A DNA stretch of 64,000 nucleotides from Brenneria goodwinii (GCF_002291445.1 NZ_CP014137.1:3224001-3288000); one strand, 5' to 3'; counted from the first letter of the stretch, positions 17,552-26,629 are shown. The notes: generated by a model not told the origin, from the letters alone. Translations and numbers: made by a program.

Positions 17552-18205
17552 TTAGCTGGCTTTGCGTTCCGTGGCCTGGCGATAAGCCATGATGTCTTCA
17601 ATCGTCAATACCGGCATATTATGCTGTTTGGCAAAGGCGATCACTTCCGGCGCGCGCGCCATCGAGCCGTCATCGTTAGTCAGCTCACACAGTACGCCAG
17701 CCGGTTTCAGCCCCGCCAGCGTAGCCAAATCGACCGACGCTTCCGTGTGTCCGCCACGGGTTAATACGCCGCCCGGCTGAGCGCGCAACGGGAAAACATG
17801 CCCGGGATGACTCAAGTCGCTCGGTTTGGCATCGTCGGCAATCGCCGCACGGATGGTAGTGATACGGTCTGCGGCGGAAACCCCGGTGGTGACTCCATTT
17901 GCCGCTTCAATCGTGATGGTGAATGCGGTTTGATAGTGGCTGGAGTTATGCTCCACCATCATCGGCAATTCCAGTTGCTGGCGGCGTTCTTCCGTCAGGC
18001 ACAGGCAAACAATGCCGCTGCCGTGGCGGATCGTCAGCGCCATCTGTTCCACAGTCATGTTTTCAGCCGCAAAAACCATGTCACCTTCGTTTTCACGATT
18101 TTCATCGTCCAGCACCAACACACCACGGCCTTGACGCAGGGCATCAAGCGCACGTTCTACACGTTCAAGCGGATTGCCGAATTCAGAAAGTAATGTCTGA
18201 TTCAT
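17552..18205 (-). CDS. ribB: ribB, 3,4-dihydroxy-2-butanone 4-phosphate synthase
   Basis: Converts ribulose 5-phosphate to 3,4-dihydroxy-2-butanone 4-phosphate and formate in riboflavin biosynthesis. The 217-residue product matches E. coli RibB in length and throughout its sequence. The acidic active-site loop (VLDDENRENEGDMVFAAE), the RHGSGIVCLC segment and the RGGHTEASVDL segment are intact. It is a stand-alone RibB without a GTP cyclohydrolase II domain. The ATG at 18205 gives MNQTLLSEFG as in E. coli; a few upstream codons are open but unlikely to be used. Expression is expected to be repressed by FMN through the riboswitch in its leader. Confidence 0.97.
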   Translation of the reverse strand: MNQTLLSEFGNPLERVERALDALRQGRGVLVLDDENRENEGDMVFAAENMTVEQMALTIRHGSGIVCLCLTEERRQQLELPMMVEHNSSHYQTAFTITIEAANGVTTGVSAADRITTIRAAIADDAKPSDLSHPGHVFPLRAQPGGVLTRGGHTEASVDLATLAGLKPAGVLCELTNDDGSMARAPEVIAFAKQHNMPVLTIEDIMAYRQATERKAS

Positions 18206-18347
18206 GGTAAAAAACCTCAATGTTAATATGGATTACCAGAACCAGGGCGAGATTAAGGAGTCGCCATCGCAACAAATTGCGTTGCAATGACTAAAAAATA
18301 ACGCGAGTGGATATAATTATATAAAAATATAACTACCCGACAGGTAC

Positions 18348-18541
18348 CGTTACTCTCTCCCGTCCGGACTCTAACCGTCGGCTCCGGAATTACACCGGAT
18401 CTGCTGACCTCACGCTGGGAAACCAAACTATTCGCCGGTAAACCAAACGGTGAGCGCTCGCGGGCTTCCAACGCGTATATAACAATATACATACGGCTGG
18501 TTTACCGCCGGTGGGGAATTACACCCCGCCCTGAGAATAAG
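18348..18541 (-). promoter_or_regulatory. FMN riboswitch (RFN element) of ribB
   Basis: On the minus strand the leader carries the conserved RFN blocks in order: CAGGGCGGGGTGTAATTCCC at the 5' side, CCGGCGGTAAACCAGCCGTA, AAGCCCGCGAGCG, CAGCAGATCCGGTGTAATTC, then CCGACGGTTAGAGTCCGGAC and GGGAGAGAGTAACG. This is the E. coli ribB arrangement with a longer variable arm at about 18435-18500. FMN binding reduces ribB expression. The remaining 142 nt to the ribB ATG are AT-rich, and no sharp intrinsic terminator was seen there, so translational control is possible. Between 18542 and the ubiK start (18757) I saw only presumed promoter DNA. Confidence 0.97.
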
Positions 18542-18756
18542 CGCAATAACTATAACGCTAATGAAGTAGCAGGGCAATTGATTAGCAACAAGAAATGTGA
18601 CGCGACGCCACGGAATAATCGCCAGGCGCATCCAGCCAGTATCAGGCGGAAACGTGAAAGATGGCGGGGATAAATGTGAGTTTTAGTTTATCCGGCAACC
18701 AACTAGCATTACACTGAACATATGATCATCCGACATAGCATAATCAGGAAAGCGCC

Positions 18757-19044
18757 ATGATTGACACGAAAAAGATTGAACAGATCGCCCGTCAGGTGCA
18801 TGAGTCCATGCCGAAAGGTATCCGGGAGTTGGGCGACGACGTAGAAAAGAAAATTCGTCAGGTATTACAGGCGCAGTTTAGCCGGCTTGATTTAGTCAAT
18901 CGCGAAGAGTTTGACGTCCAGACTCAGGTACTGCTGCGCACCCGCGAGAAAATCGCCCGGCTGGAGCAGCGTCTGACCGAGTTGGAAGCAAAGCTCTCCG
19001 CCGAAGAGAAACCGGCGCCCGCCGCGACGCCAGACGACGAATAA
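18757..19044 (+). CDS. ubiK: ubiK, ubiquinone biosynthesis accessory factor (YqiC)
   Basis: Small protein of 95 residues that binds the UbiJ lipid-carrier partner and promotes aerobic ubiquinone synthesis in the soluble Ubi complex. The sequence is nearly all charged alpha-helix: an N-terminal amphipathic region (KIEQIARQVHESMPKGIREL), then a coiled coil through residues about 25-82 (KIRQVLQAQFSRLDLVNREE, then LLRTREKIARLEQRLTELEA) and a disordered tail. It is divergent from ribB, the same ribB-ubiK pairing as in E. coli. Confidence 0.93.
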   Translation: MIDTKKIEQIARQVHESMPKGIRELGDDVEKKIRQVLQAQFSRLDLVNREEFDVQTQVLLRTREKIARLEQRLTELEAKLSAEEKPAPAATPDDE

Positions 19045-19090
19045 TCTCGTCGTCATTAACGCCTCCGCCCGCCTGGCCGGAGGCGTCGTC

Positions 19091-20344
19091 TTAATGGAGA
19101 GCGAGCTCTCTTTGTTTATGCGGTAGGAAAATCCAAAGTAACGCCAGCACAATAAGCGCATAGAGCGATTTCCAACCGATCATCAATAACAGCGCGCAGC
19201 AAAGCAGGCTGCCGATCATCGCCATGACTCTGGCCCGCCCTTTCAGCAATCGCCATCCAGACAGCATGCACAGCAGATAGATCAAAACAAAAATCCCATT
19301 CGCATACACGATAAGCTGATCCAGCGGCAATTTCAGCCAGTAAATCAATAAACAACTTATCACACAGCACGACACCACCGCAGACAGCGCATTGGCTGGC
19401 GTCTGTCCGGCGGAGAGTTTAGCCAACGAACTGCCCGCCGGCGCCTGCGACCATACCAGGCGGGCAAAGCCTTGCGTATAGATATTCACACCGGCAAAGC
19501 AGGCCAGATAGCCGACGATACAGGCAAACCATAGCGCCTGCTCACCAAACAACTGCACGACAATCCGCGGCAATGACGAGGTCGCCACCCATCCTGCGCC
19601 ATAAGCATGAAAGTGCAACACGGCGACGGTGCATCCCCAGTAAACCGCGCCGGCCACCAACATGCCGATCAGCAACGCCCGGGGAAAATCGCGTTCCGGC
19701 ACGCGGAACTCCGTCGCCATATGGGCAAAAGCCTCCATGCCGACAAAACACCAAAACATCACAGCCAACGCATCAAAAGTATTCGGCCAGGAAAACTTAC
19801 TGACTGTCGGCCAATGGATATGGGCCGGCGTAATATTTCCCTGCCACCAGATGGCTACCACCAATCCGACGACCAACAGCGCGATAATGACCTGAATATT
19901 GCCGCTCGATCTGGCACTACGCCTCCCCAGCAGCCATATTCCGCCAAGCGTCAGCAACTGCACCAGCAGCAACTCATTCGTGCTCCAGCCAAATGCGGCT
20001 TGCCAGAAACCGGCGGCAATTTGTAACGCGGCCGGCAAACCAAGCGGAATAACCGACAAAAATAGCCAGCCGCTAACCCGCGCCAGACGCGGGCCAAAAG
20101 CCATGGTGACAAAATGGGCTGTTCCTCCGGCATTGGGAAAATGCTGACCCAGCGCCGCGAATCCAATTGCAATCGGAAAAACAAAAAGAATCAGCAGCGG
20201 CCAGGCCCACAGGCTATCCTGCTGGGCAATCTGCGCGACCAGCGCCGGCACCGCGAAAACGCCCGTCCCCAGCAGAGAAGTGGAAAGCAGTCCGACGCCT
20301 TGCATCATGCTCAGATCCTGTTTTAATCCTGTTGTTTCACTCAC
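19091..20344 (-). CDS. yjeH: YjeH-like L-methionine/branched-chain amino acid exporter
   Basis: Amino-acid exporter of the APC superfamily, 417 residues, about 12 transmembrane helices, collinear with E. coli YjeH throughout (LLSTSLLGTGVFAVPAL near the N-terminus; FWCFVGMEAFAHMATEF mid-protein; IYANGIFVLIYLLCML near the C-terminus). YjeH exports methionine and branched-chain amino acids. Two GTG codons are possible starts. I chose 20344 (GTGAGTGAAACA) because AAGGTGAG lies at proper spacing from it, whereas the GTG at 20350 is too close. It lies tail-to-tail with ubiK and downstream of zipA in the same direction, separated by a terminator. Confidence 0.92.
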   Translation of the reverse strand: MSETTGLKQDLSMMQGVGLLSTSLLGTGVFAVPALVAQIAQQDSLWAWPLLILFVFPIAIGFAALGQHFPNAGGTAHFVTMAFGPRLARVSGWLFLSVIPLGLPAALQIAAGFWQAAFGWSTNELLLVQLLTLGGIWLLGRRSARSSGNIQVIIALLVVGLVVAIWWQGNITPAHIHWPTVSKFSWPNTFDALAVMFWCFVGMEAFAHMATEFRVPERDFPRALLIGMLVAGAVYWGCTVAVLHFHAYGAGWVATSSLPRIVVQLFGEQALWFACIVGYLACFAGVNIYTQGFARLVWSQAPAGSSLAKLSAGQTPANALSAVVSCCVISCLLIYWLKLPLDQLIVYANGIFVLIYLLCMLSGWRLLKGRARVMAMIGSLLCCALLLMIGWKSLYALIVLALLWIFLPHKQRELALH

Positions 20345-20404
20345 AGCCACTCACCTTATTTTTTCATTGTTTTTCCAAGCCACGCGCCATCAATCCATGC
20401 CAAT

Positions 20405-20428
20405 AAAAAAGCCCCCAAAACGGAGGCT
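20405..20428 (-). terminator. Rho-independent terminator of zipA
   Basis: On the minus strand: AGCCTCC, loop GTTTT, GGGGGCT, followed by TTTTTTATTG, starting 24 nt after the zipA stop. Strong intrinsic-terminator form. Confidence 0.85.
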
Positions 20429-20451
20429 TCGTCACGACTCATTGTCTCGCG

Positions 20452-21414
20452 TCAGGTATTGGCTTTCAATACATCCCGAATTCGCGCTTTGTAAGATTCG
20501 ACTTTTTGCGGCGTCATCATTCTGCGCTCGTCATCAAGAACCACGCCGCCGACATCATCAGCAATACGCTGCGCCGACTGGAGCATCAGCTTAAAGTTCT
20601 GACCGGCATCGCCATAAGAAGGCACCATCATAAACATGGATACGCCGGGAGTGGAAAACTCGGACATTTCATCCGGATTGAATGAACCGGGTTTCACCAT
20701 GTTAGCCAGACTGAATAATACGGGTCCGCCGCCGGCCGGGTTGACATGACGATGGAAAATATTCATTTCCCCGAACTGGAATCCTGACTGCAACACGCTT
20801 TGCAGCAACAGTTCGCCACCGATAACGCCCCCCTGATGCGCGGCGACATGCAGGACCAAAACGGCTTCTTTCGGTTGTTCATCCTGGACGGGTTCGGCGG
20901 AATGCAACGGAGAGTGAACCGCCGCGGACTCTTTTTCCTCTTGCTCATGCGTATCGTCCGCAGACAAGGGATCTTCTGAGAATACGGACGGCTCGTGCGA
21001 CGGCATATCCAGTTTAGGCTCGACGCCCTTGGCGCGGCCATCGCTATGAACCTGCTGCGCGCGCGCGGGATCGACAGGCGTGGTTTCACCTAGCAGCGGA
21101 TCGTATGACGACTCTGATTGAACAGGCGTCTTGCCAAACGCTGATTTGGCGGCGGGACGCGTGTCCTCATCCGCATGATAACTACCCAGCGAAGGCTCAT
21201 TCTGCGGCCGCCCGCTCTTCACGCGAACCTCGCCGACGCCCTCATCAAGTTCCTCAAGCGGGGTTTCATCACGCTCATTTTTCAAGCGTTTAACTGGGCG
21301 GTCGCGGAAAAGGGACGAGCGCTCTTTACGGCTGGTCCACAAGCCGTGCAGCAACAGCGCTATTATCGCGATCGCGCCAACGACGATTAATATCAGACGC
21401 AAGTCCTGCATCAT
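20452..21414 (-). CDS. zipA: zipA, cell division protein
   Basis: Essential division protein that anchors FtsZ to the inner membrane. The 320-residue product (E. coli 328) has the N-terminal signal anchor MMQDLRLILIVVGAIAIIAL, the basic SRKERSSLFRDRP segment, a long acidic and proline-poor linker (residues about 40-180), and the C-terminal FtsZ-binding domain (VLHVAAHQGGVIGGELLLQS, then GDAGQNFKLMLQSAQRIADD, ending MMTPQKVESYKARIRDVLKA). The frame is open further upstream, but the ATG at 21414 gives the exact family N-terminus. Unusually, the ligA gene that follows zipA in E. coli is not here; a terminator and yjeH follow instead. Confidence 0.96.
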   Translation of the reverse strand: MMQDLRLILIVVGAIAIIALLLHGLWTSRKERSSLFRDRPVKRLKNERDETPLEELDEGVGEVRVKSGRPQNEPSLGSYHADEDTRPAAKSAFGKTPVQSESSYDPLLGETTPVDPARAQQVHSDGRAKGVEPKLDMPSHEPSVFSEDPLSADDTHEQEEKESAAVHSPLHSAEPVQDEQPKEAVLVLHVAAHQGGVIGGELLLQSVLQSGFQFGEMNIFHRHVNPAGGGPVLFSLANMVKPGSFNPDEMSEFSTPGVSMFMMVPSYGDAGQNFKLMLQSAQRIADDVGGVVLDDERRMMTPQKVESYKARIRDVLKANT

Positions 21415-21638
21415 TGCTATCCCAATTGTTTCAATACATTGCCACCGCGGCAAAGACTTATATACCACTAACTCTATTTGCCTGCGTACACAAGTGCAAG
21501 TCTGCACGGTACATTATGACAATAAAGATAGATACAACGCATTTTTTTGCTGTTTTTTCATCCAAGTGCCGTCTGGTCAGTATAAAATCATCCCATTATG
21601 ATGCAGCCATATATAGACAAACAGAGAGCAATGACGCT

Positions 21639-22409
21639 ATGCCTTATTTAAAACCGGTTGATAAACCACGCAGCGGTATCCACTATTTTGTTGAAGGGTG
21701 GCGCTTGATTTCGCTGCCCGGTATCCGCCGCTTCGTCATTCTGCCTTTATTAGTGAATATTCTGCTGATGGGCGGCGCGTTTTGGTGGCTCTTCACCCGC
21801 CTTGGCGATTGGATCCCGCAGGTCATGAACCACATTCCGACGTGGCTCCAGTGGCTGAGCTACCTCATCTGGCCGATTGCCGTGCTATCCATTTTGTTGG
21901 TGTTCGGCTATCTGTTCAGCACGATCGCCAATTTCATCGCGGCTCCGTTCAATGGCCTGCTGGCCGAACAACTGGAAGCGCGCCTAACCGGCCAGCCGCT
22001 GCCTGACAGCGGCATTCTGGGGATAGCCAAAGATGTTCCGCGCATTATGAAACGGGAAGTGCAGAAACTGGCTTATTACCTGCCGCGCGCCGTCGTTCTG
22101 CTTTTACTCTATTTCATTCCCGGAGTCGGGCAAACCGTCGCTCCCGTGTTGTGGTTCCTGTTCAGCGCCTGGATGCTGGCCATCCAGTATTGTGACTACC
22201 CGTTCGATAACCACAAAGTCAGCTTTCCCACCATGCGTCAGGCATTGCGCCGGCATAAGGTCACCAATATGCAGTTTGGGGCGCTGATCAGCCTGTTTAC
22301 GCTGATTCCTTTTTTAAATTTGGTCATTATGCCGGTGGCGGTTTGCGGCGCGACGGTGCTGTGGGCCGAGTGCTACCGTAGCCTTTCCGCCGTACAGTCA
22401 AAACCGTAA
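21639..22409 (+). CDS. cysZ: cysZ, sulfate transporter
   Basis: Inner-membrane sulfate permease feeding assimilatory sulfate reduction and cysteine synthesis. The 256-residue product is collinear with E. coli CysZ (PGIRRFVILPLLVNILLMGG; FSTIANFIAAPFNGLLAEQ; DVPRIMKREVQKL; SAWMLAIQYCDYPFDNHKVS). The long in-frame extension upstream overlaps the zipA 5' region and is unlike the family; the ATG at 21639 was chosen. It is divergent from zipA and 154 bp upstream of cysK, the conserved zipA-cysZ-cysK arrangement. Confidence 0.95.
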   Translation: MPYLKPVDKPRSGIHYFVEGWRLISLPGIRRFVILPLLVNILLMGGAFWWLFTRLGDWIPQVMNHIPTWLQWLSYLIWPIAVLSILLVFGYLFSTIANFIAAPFNGLLAEQLEARLTGQPLPDSGILGIAKDVPRIMKREVQKLAYYLPRAVVLLLLYFIPGVGQTVAPVLWFLFSAWMLAIQYCDYPFDNHKVSFPTMRQALRRHKVTNMQFGALISLFTLIPFLNLVIMPVAVCGATVLWAECYRSLSAVQSKP

Positions 22410-22563
22410 TGAGAGACGGCGCAACTTGGCTGATGTTTCATGTTGTAATGAAAACATATTTCCTAAGAACATAACGATATAGCAATTCTTTACTTCACTG
22501 ACGGGTACGAACGAGTATTCTCTCTATGTTCGCAAAAATTTCATACAGTTATAAGGACGGGCT

Positions 22564-23532
22564 ATGAGCAAGATCTACGAAGACAATTCTTTTACAATCG
22601 GCCATACGCCGCTGGTTCGCCTGAACCGTATCGGCAACGGACGCATTCTGGCTAAGGTTGAGTCGCGCAATCCCAGTTTCAGCGTTAAATGCCGTATCGG
22701 TTCCAATCTGATCTGGGATGCGGAAAAACGCGGAGTGCTGAAAAAAGGCATCGAACTGGTTGAGCCTACCAGCGGTAATACCGGTATCGCGTTAGCCTAT
22801 GTGGCCGCCGCTCGTGGTTATAAGCTGACGCTGACCATGCCGGAAACCATGAGTATCGAACGACGTAAACTGCTTAAGGCGCTGGGCGCGAAGCTGGTGC
22901 TTACCGAAGGCGCAAAAGGCATGAAAGGCGCCATCGCCAAAGCAGAAGAGATTGTCGCCAGCGATCCTGACCGTTTCATATTACTGCAGCAGTTCAGCAA
23001 CCCCGCCAACCCGGAAATTCACGAAAAGACCACCGGGCCGGAAATCTGGGAAGATACCGACGGCGCAGTTGACGTATTTATCGCCGGTGTCGGTACTGGC
23101 GGCACCCTGACCGGGGTAAGCCGTTACATCAAGAATACCAAAGGCAAGGCAATCACCAGCGTGGCGGTGGAGCCGTCTGACTCTCCGGTCATCAGTCAGG
23201 CGTTGGCGGGTGAAGAGATAAAACCAGGCCCACACAAGATCCAGGGGATCGGCGCAGGCTTCATTCCGGATAACCTCGACCTCAAATTGGTTGATCGGGT
23301 GGAAAAAATCACTAACGAAGAAGCGATCAGCACCGCTCGTCGTTTAATGGAAGAAGAAGGCATTCTGGCGGGTATCTCTTCAGGCGCCGCGGTCGCTGCC
23401 GCGTTGAACCTGCTCAAAGAGAAAGAGTTTGAAGATAAAACCATCGTGGTGATCCTGCCGTCTTCCGGTGAGCGCTACCTGAGCACAGCGCTCTTCGCAG
23501 ACCTGTTTACCGAACAAGAATTGCAGCAATAA
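22564..23532 (+). CDS. cysK: cysK, cysteine synthase A (O-acetylserine sulfhydrylase)
   Basis: PLP enzyme that makes cysteine from O-acetylserine and sulfide. It has 322 residues. The PLP lysine is in the segment NPSFSVKCRIGSNLIW (about residue 42), the substrate loop is EPTSGNTGIALA, the phosphate-binding glycines are in GVGTGGTLTGV, and the GISSGAAVAAAL segment is intact. AAGGACGGGCT precedes the ATG. CysB control is expected; I could not resolve the CysB site in the 154-bp upstream gap. An intrinsic terminator follows. Confidence 0.97.
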   Translation: MSKIYEDNSFTIGHTPLVRLNRIGNGRILAKVESRNPSFSVKCRIGSNLIWDAEKRGVLKKGIELVEPTSGNTGIALAYVAAARGYKLTLTMPETMSIERRKLLKALGAKLVLTEGAKGMKGAIAKAEEIVASDPDRFILLQQFSNPANPEIHEKTTGPEIWEDTDGAVDVFIAGVGTGGTLTGVSRYIKNTKGKAITSVAVEPSDSPVISQALAGEEIKPGPHKIQGIGAGFIPDNLDLKLVDRVEKITNEEAISTARRLMEEEGILAGISSGAAVAAALNLLKEKEFEDKTIVVILPSSGERYLSTALFADLFTEQELQQ

Positions 23533-23572
23533 ATTCACTGAATGTCTCACAACGGCAAGTAAATGAAATGTT

Positions 23573-23601
23573 AAAAAAGCACCTGCACAGGTGCTTTTTT
23601 T
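23573..23601 (+). terminator. Rho-independent terminator of cysK
   Basis: GCACCTG-CA-CAGGTGC stem flanked by A-run and T-run (TTTTTTT), 40 nt after the cysK stop. A textbook form that may work in both directions. Confidence 0.9.
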
Positions 23602-23975
23602 AGTGCATTTTTGTGGCGCAGTTCAAACTTTCCATCATATGTGGATTGCTTTTCTGACTTAGGTCTAGTATTTAACCGAACAATTATTTCGATGCGTAAA
23701 ATTAATATCACTCCAAAAATCACTATTCGCTGAATCGATTTAACTGAGGCAGAGATGGTTGTATCATCGCTCTACATGCCCGGTTCAAACAATGATTCAA
23801 GAATCTGGTGGTGTTTGGTGGTATTTTATTCAGGAAATACTTTTACGTTTCCTTGCCGCATCCCGGCCTGCCCCTGTAACATAATCAGGTGCTAACCACA
23901 CAGGCTAAAGTTCGGCGCATGCGCTAAACTTTAGCTCCACAACATCAATCTAATCCATAAGTTGGGGAATACAGA
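23602..23975 (+). promoter_or_regulatory. pts operon promoter and leader region
   Basis: A 374-bp stretch without a gene between the cysK terminator and ptsH. In E. coli this region carries several promoters with CRP control. Here I could not assign a CRP site or -10/-35 pairs with confidence. The proximal part contains a strong stem-loop (listed next) that would lie in the ptsH leader. Confidence 0.6.
23904..23935 (+). promoter_or_regulatory. Stem-loop in the ptsH leader
   Basis: Perfect 9-bp stem GCTAAAGTT / AACTTTAGC around a 14-nt loop that itself contains the palindrome GCGCATGCGC (23915-23924). It ends 40 nt before the ptsH ATG. It has no T-run, so it is not a terminator; an mRNA stability or regulatory element, or a protein-binding palindrome, is possible. 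Confidence 0.5.
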
Positions 23976-24233
23976 ATGTTCCAGCAAGAAGTGACTATTA
24001 CAGCACCGAACGGCCTGCACACTCGTCCTGCTGCTCAGTTTGTCAAAGAAGCCAAAGGCTTTACTTCAGAAATCACCGTAACATCCAACGGTAAAAGCGC
24101 CAGTGCCAAAAGCCTATTCAAGTTACAAACGCTTGGTTTAACCCAGGGTACTGTGGTTACCATTGCGGCAGAAGGTGAAGACGAACAGAAAGCTGTGGAA
24201 CATCTGGTTAAGCTAATGGCTGAGCTTGAGTAA
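23976..24233 (+). CDS. ptsH: ptsH, phosphocarrier protein HPr
   Basis: General PTS phosphocarrier, 85 residues like E. coli HPr. It takes phosphate from enzyme I on His15 (PNGLHTRPAAQF) and passes it to the sugar-specific IIA domains. The regulatory-site segment SASAKSLFKLQTLGL, containing Ser46, is present; in enterobacteria that serine is not known as a control site. First gene of the ptsH-ptsI-crr operon. Confidence 0.98.
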   Translation: MFQQEVTITAPNGLHTRPAAQFVKEAKGFTSEITVTSNGKSASAKSLFKLQTLGLTQGTVVTIAAEGEDEQKAVEHLVKLMAELE

Positions 24234-24292
24234 TAGACAAGCCTTACAGACAAGCCTTTTTAGTGAACATCAGAATCGAGTAAGGTAGGGTT

Positions 24293-26020
24293 ATGATTTC
24301 AGGCATATTAGTATCACCGGGTATCGCTTTTGGTAAGGCTCTCTTGCTGAAAGAAGATGAAATAGTCATCAACCGGAAAAAAATCTCTGCGGATCAAGTA
24401 GAGCAAGAAGTTGAACGTTTTCTGACTGGCAGGGCCAAGGCCGCTAAACAGCTGGAAGCCATCAAGATTAAAGCGGGCGAAACGCTTGGCGCAGAGAAGG
24501 AAGCCATCTTCGAAGGCCACATCATGTTGCTGGAAGATGAAGAGTTCGAGCAGGAAATCATAGCCCTGATTAAAGAAGAGCATGCTTCTGCCGACGCGGC
24601 CGCGTTTTCTGTAATTGAAAACCAGGCGAAAGCGCTCGAAGAACTTGACGATGAATATTTGAAAGAACGTGCGGCGGACATGCGTGACATCGGCAAACGT
24701 CTGCTGAAAAACATTCTTGGCATGACGATTATCGATCTGGGCGATATCGAAAACGAAGTTATTCTGGTCGCCACCGACCTGACGCCGTCAGAAACCGCAC
24801 AGCTTAATCTGGATAAAGTACTTGGCTTCATTACCGACTTGGGCGGCCGTACTTCCCACACCTCCATCATGGCCCGCTCGCTGGAATTACCGGCGATTGT
24901 CGGCACCACCGATGCGACCAAACAGGTTAAAAACGGCGACTTCCTGATTTTGGATGCGGTTAACAACAAAATTTATCAGAATCCGTCACCCGAAGTGATT
25001 GAAGAATTAAAAGCCGTTCAACAGCAGTACAACACCGAAAAGTATGAACTCGCCAAACTGAAAGATCTGCCCGCGGTCACGCTGGACGGCCATCAGGTTG
25101 AAGTGTGCGCCAATATCGGCACCGTGCGCGATGTTGCCGGCGCTGAACGTAATGGCGCGGAAGGCGTAGGCCTGTATCGTACCGAATTCCTGTTTATGGA
25201 TCGCGACGCCCTGCCGACCGAAGAAGAACAGTTCCAGGCTTATAAAGCCGTCGCGGAAGCCGTTGGCGCTCAGGCCGTTATCGTTCGTACCATGGACATC
25301 GGCGGCGACAAAGATCTCCCGTATATGAACCTGCCGAAGGAAGAGAACCCGTTCCTTGGCTGGCGTGCCATTCGTATCTGCCTGGACCGCAAAGAAATTC
25401 TGCATGCCCAGCTACGCGCCATCCTGCGCGCCTCCGTATTTGGCAAGCTGCGCATCATGTTCCCGATGATCATCTCTGTTGAAGAAGTACAAACGCTTAA
25501 GGCGGAACTGGAGATGTTGAAGGGGCAGTTGAGAGAAGAAGGTAAGGCATTCGACGAATCCATTGAAGTGGGTGTGATGGTTGAAACGCCGGCGGCGGCG
25601 ACCATCGCCCATCATTTAGCGAAGGAAGTTGACTTCTTTAGTATTGGGACAAACGACTTAACCCAGTATACTCTGGCAGTTGATCGGGGTAATGAGCTGA
25701 TTTCTCATCTCTATAACCCGATGTCTCCAGCAGTATTGACCCTGATTAAGCAGGTGATTGACGCATCCCATGCCGAAGGTAAGTGGACAGGAATGTGTGG
25801 TGAGCTCGCTGGCGACGAACGTGCTACACTACTGTTATTGGGAATGGGTCTGGACGAATTCAGCATGAGTGCAATCTCTATCCCACGCATCAAGAAAATT
25901 ATCCGTAATGCGAATTACGAAGATGCGAAGGCGCTGGCGGAACAGGCGCTGTCTCAACCGACAGCACAAGAGTTGAGCAACCTGGTGAGCCGCTTCATTA
26001 AGGAAAAAACGCTCTGCTGA
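24293..26020 (+). CDS. ptsI: ptsI, PTS enzyme I
   Basis: PEP-protein phosphotransferase that starts the phosphotransferase cascade. It has 575 residues as in E. coli. It has an N-terminal HPr-binding helical domain, the phosphohistidine His189 in GGRTSHTSIMARS, and a C-terminal PEP-binding barrel with GVGLYRTEFLFMDR, FFSIGTNDLTQYTLAVDR and the active-site Cys segment TGMCGELAGD. 59 bp after ptsH with a good ribosome site (AAGGTAGGG). Confidence 0.98.
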   Translation: MISGILVSPGIAFGKALLLKEDEIVINRKKISADQVEQEVERFLTGRAKAAKQLEAIKIKAGETLGAEKEAIFEGHIMLLEDEEFEQEIIALIKEEHASADAAAFSVIENQAKALEELDDEYLKERAADMRDIGKRLLKNILGMTIIDLGDIENEVILVATDLTPSETAQLNLDKVLGFITDLGGRTSHTSIMARSLELPAIVGTTDATKQVKNGDFLILDAVNNKIYQNPSPEVIEELKAVQQQYNTEKYELAKLKDLPAVTLDGHQVEVCANIGTVRDVAGAERNGAEGVGLYRTEFLFMDRDALPTEEEQFQAYKAVAEAVGAQAVIVRTMDIGGDKDLPYMNLPKEENPFLGWRAIRICLDRKEILHAQLRAILRASVFGKLRIMFPMIISVEEVQTLKAELEMLKGQLREEGKAFDESIEVGVMVETPAAATIAHHLAKEVDFFSIGTNDLTQYTLAVDRGNELISHLYNPMSPAVLTLIKQVIDASHAEGKWTGMCGELAGDERATLLLLGMGLDEFSMSAISIPRIKKIIRNANYEDAKALAEQALSQPTAQELSNLVSRFIKEKTLC

Positions 26021-26067
26021 GTCCGCTATACTGACGCTGACCCAATATTAACGCTTAGGAGAAGATC

Positions 26068-26577
26068 ATGGGTTTGTTCGATAAATTAAAATCTCTGGTT
26101 TCTGACGATAAGAAAGACACCGGCAGCATTGAAATCATTGCTCCGCTGTCTGGCGAAATCGTCAATATTGAAGATGTTCCTGATGTCGTGTTTGCTGAAA
26201 AGATCGTGGGTGACGGTATCGCCATTAAACCTACGGGTAACAAAATCGTCGCTCCGGTAGATGGCACTATCGGCAAAATTTTTGAAACTAACCATGCTTT
26301 TTCTATCGAGTCTGATAGCGGTATTGAGTTGTTCGTTCACTTCGGTATCGATACTGTCGAACTGAAAGGTGAAGGTTTCAAGCGTATTGCTGAAGAAGGC
26401 CAGCGAGTGAAGAAAGGCGACGTCGTCATTGAGTTTGACCTGCCTTTGTTGGAAGAAAAAGCCAAGTCGACTCTGACCCCTGTGGTTATCTCCAATATGG
26501 ATGAAATCAAGGAATTGATTAAGCTGAGCGGTACCGTTGTTGTGGGTGAAACGCCGGTTATCCGTATTAAGAAATAA
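26068..26577 (+). CDS. crr: crr, PTS glucose-specific EIIA
   Basis: Glucose-specific IIA protein that phosphorylates IICB-Glc and, by its phosphorylation state, controls adenylate cyclase and inducer exclusion. It has 169 residues, with His76 and the phosphorylated His91 (counting Met) in NHAFSIESDSGIELFVHFG. It lies 47 bp after ptsI with AGGAGAAGATC upstream. In E. coli, pdxK and then cysM follow on the other strand; here the operon is followed by an accessory block. Confidence 0.98.
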   Translation: MGLFDKLKSLVSDDKKDTGSIEIIAPLSGEIVNIEDVPDVVFAEKIVGDGIAIKPTGNKIVAPVDGTIGKIFETNHAFSIESDSGIELFVHFGIDTVELKGEGFKRIAEEGQRVKKGDVVIEFDLPLLEEKAKSTLTPVVISNMDEIKELIKLSGTVVVGETPVIRIKK

Positions 26578-26600
26578 ATCACATCGTTATCGACGATCGA

Positions 26601-26629
26601 AAAGCGGCACCTTCCAGGTGCCGTTTTTT
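26601..26629 (+). terminator. Rho-independent terminator of the pts operon
   Basis: CGGCACCT-TCC-AGGTGCCG followed by TTTTTTA, 27 nt after the crr stop. A weaker second hairpin (TCGCC-AGC-GGCGA then TTTTTA) lies at 26656-26673. Confidence 0.9.

Noticed and set aside
18253..18492. Short minus-strand frames upstream of ribB
   Set aside because: They run through the FMN riboswitch, whose structure explains the conservation.
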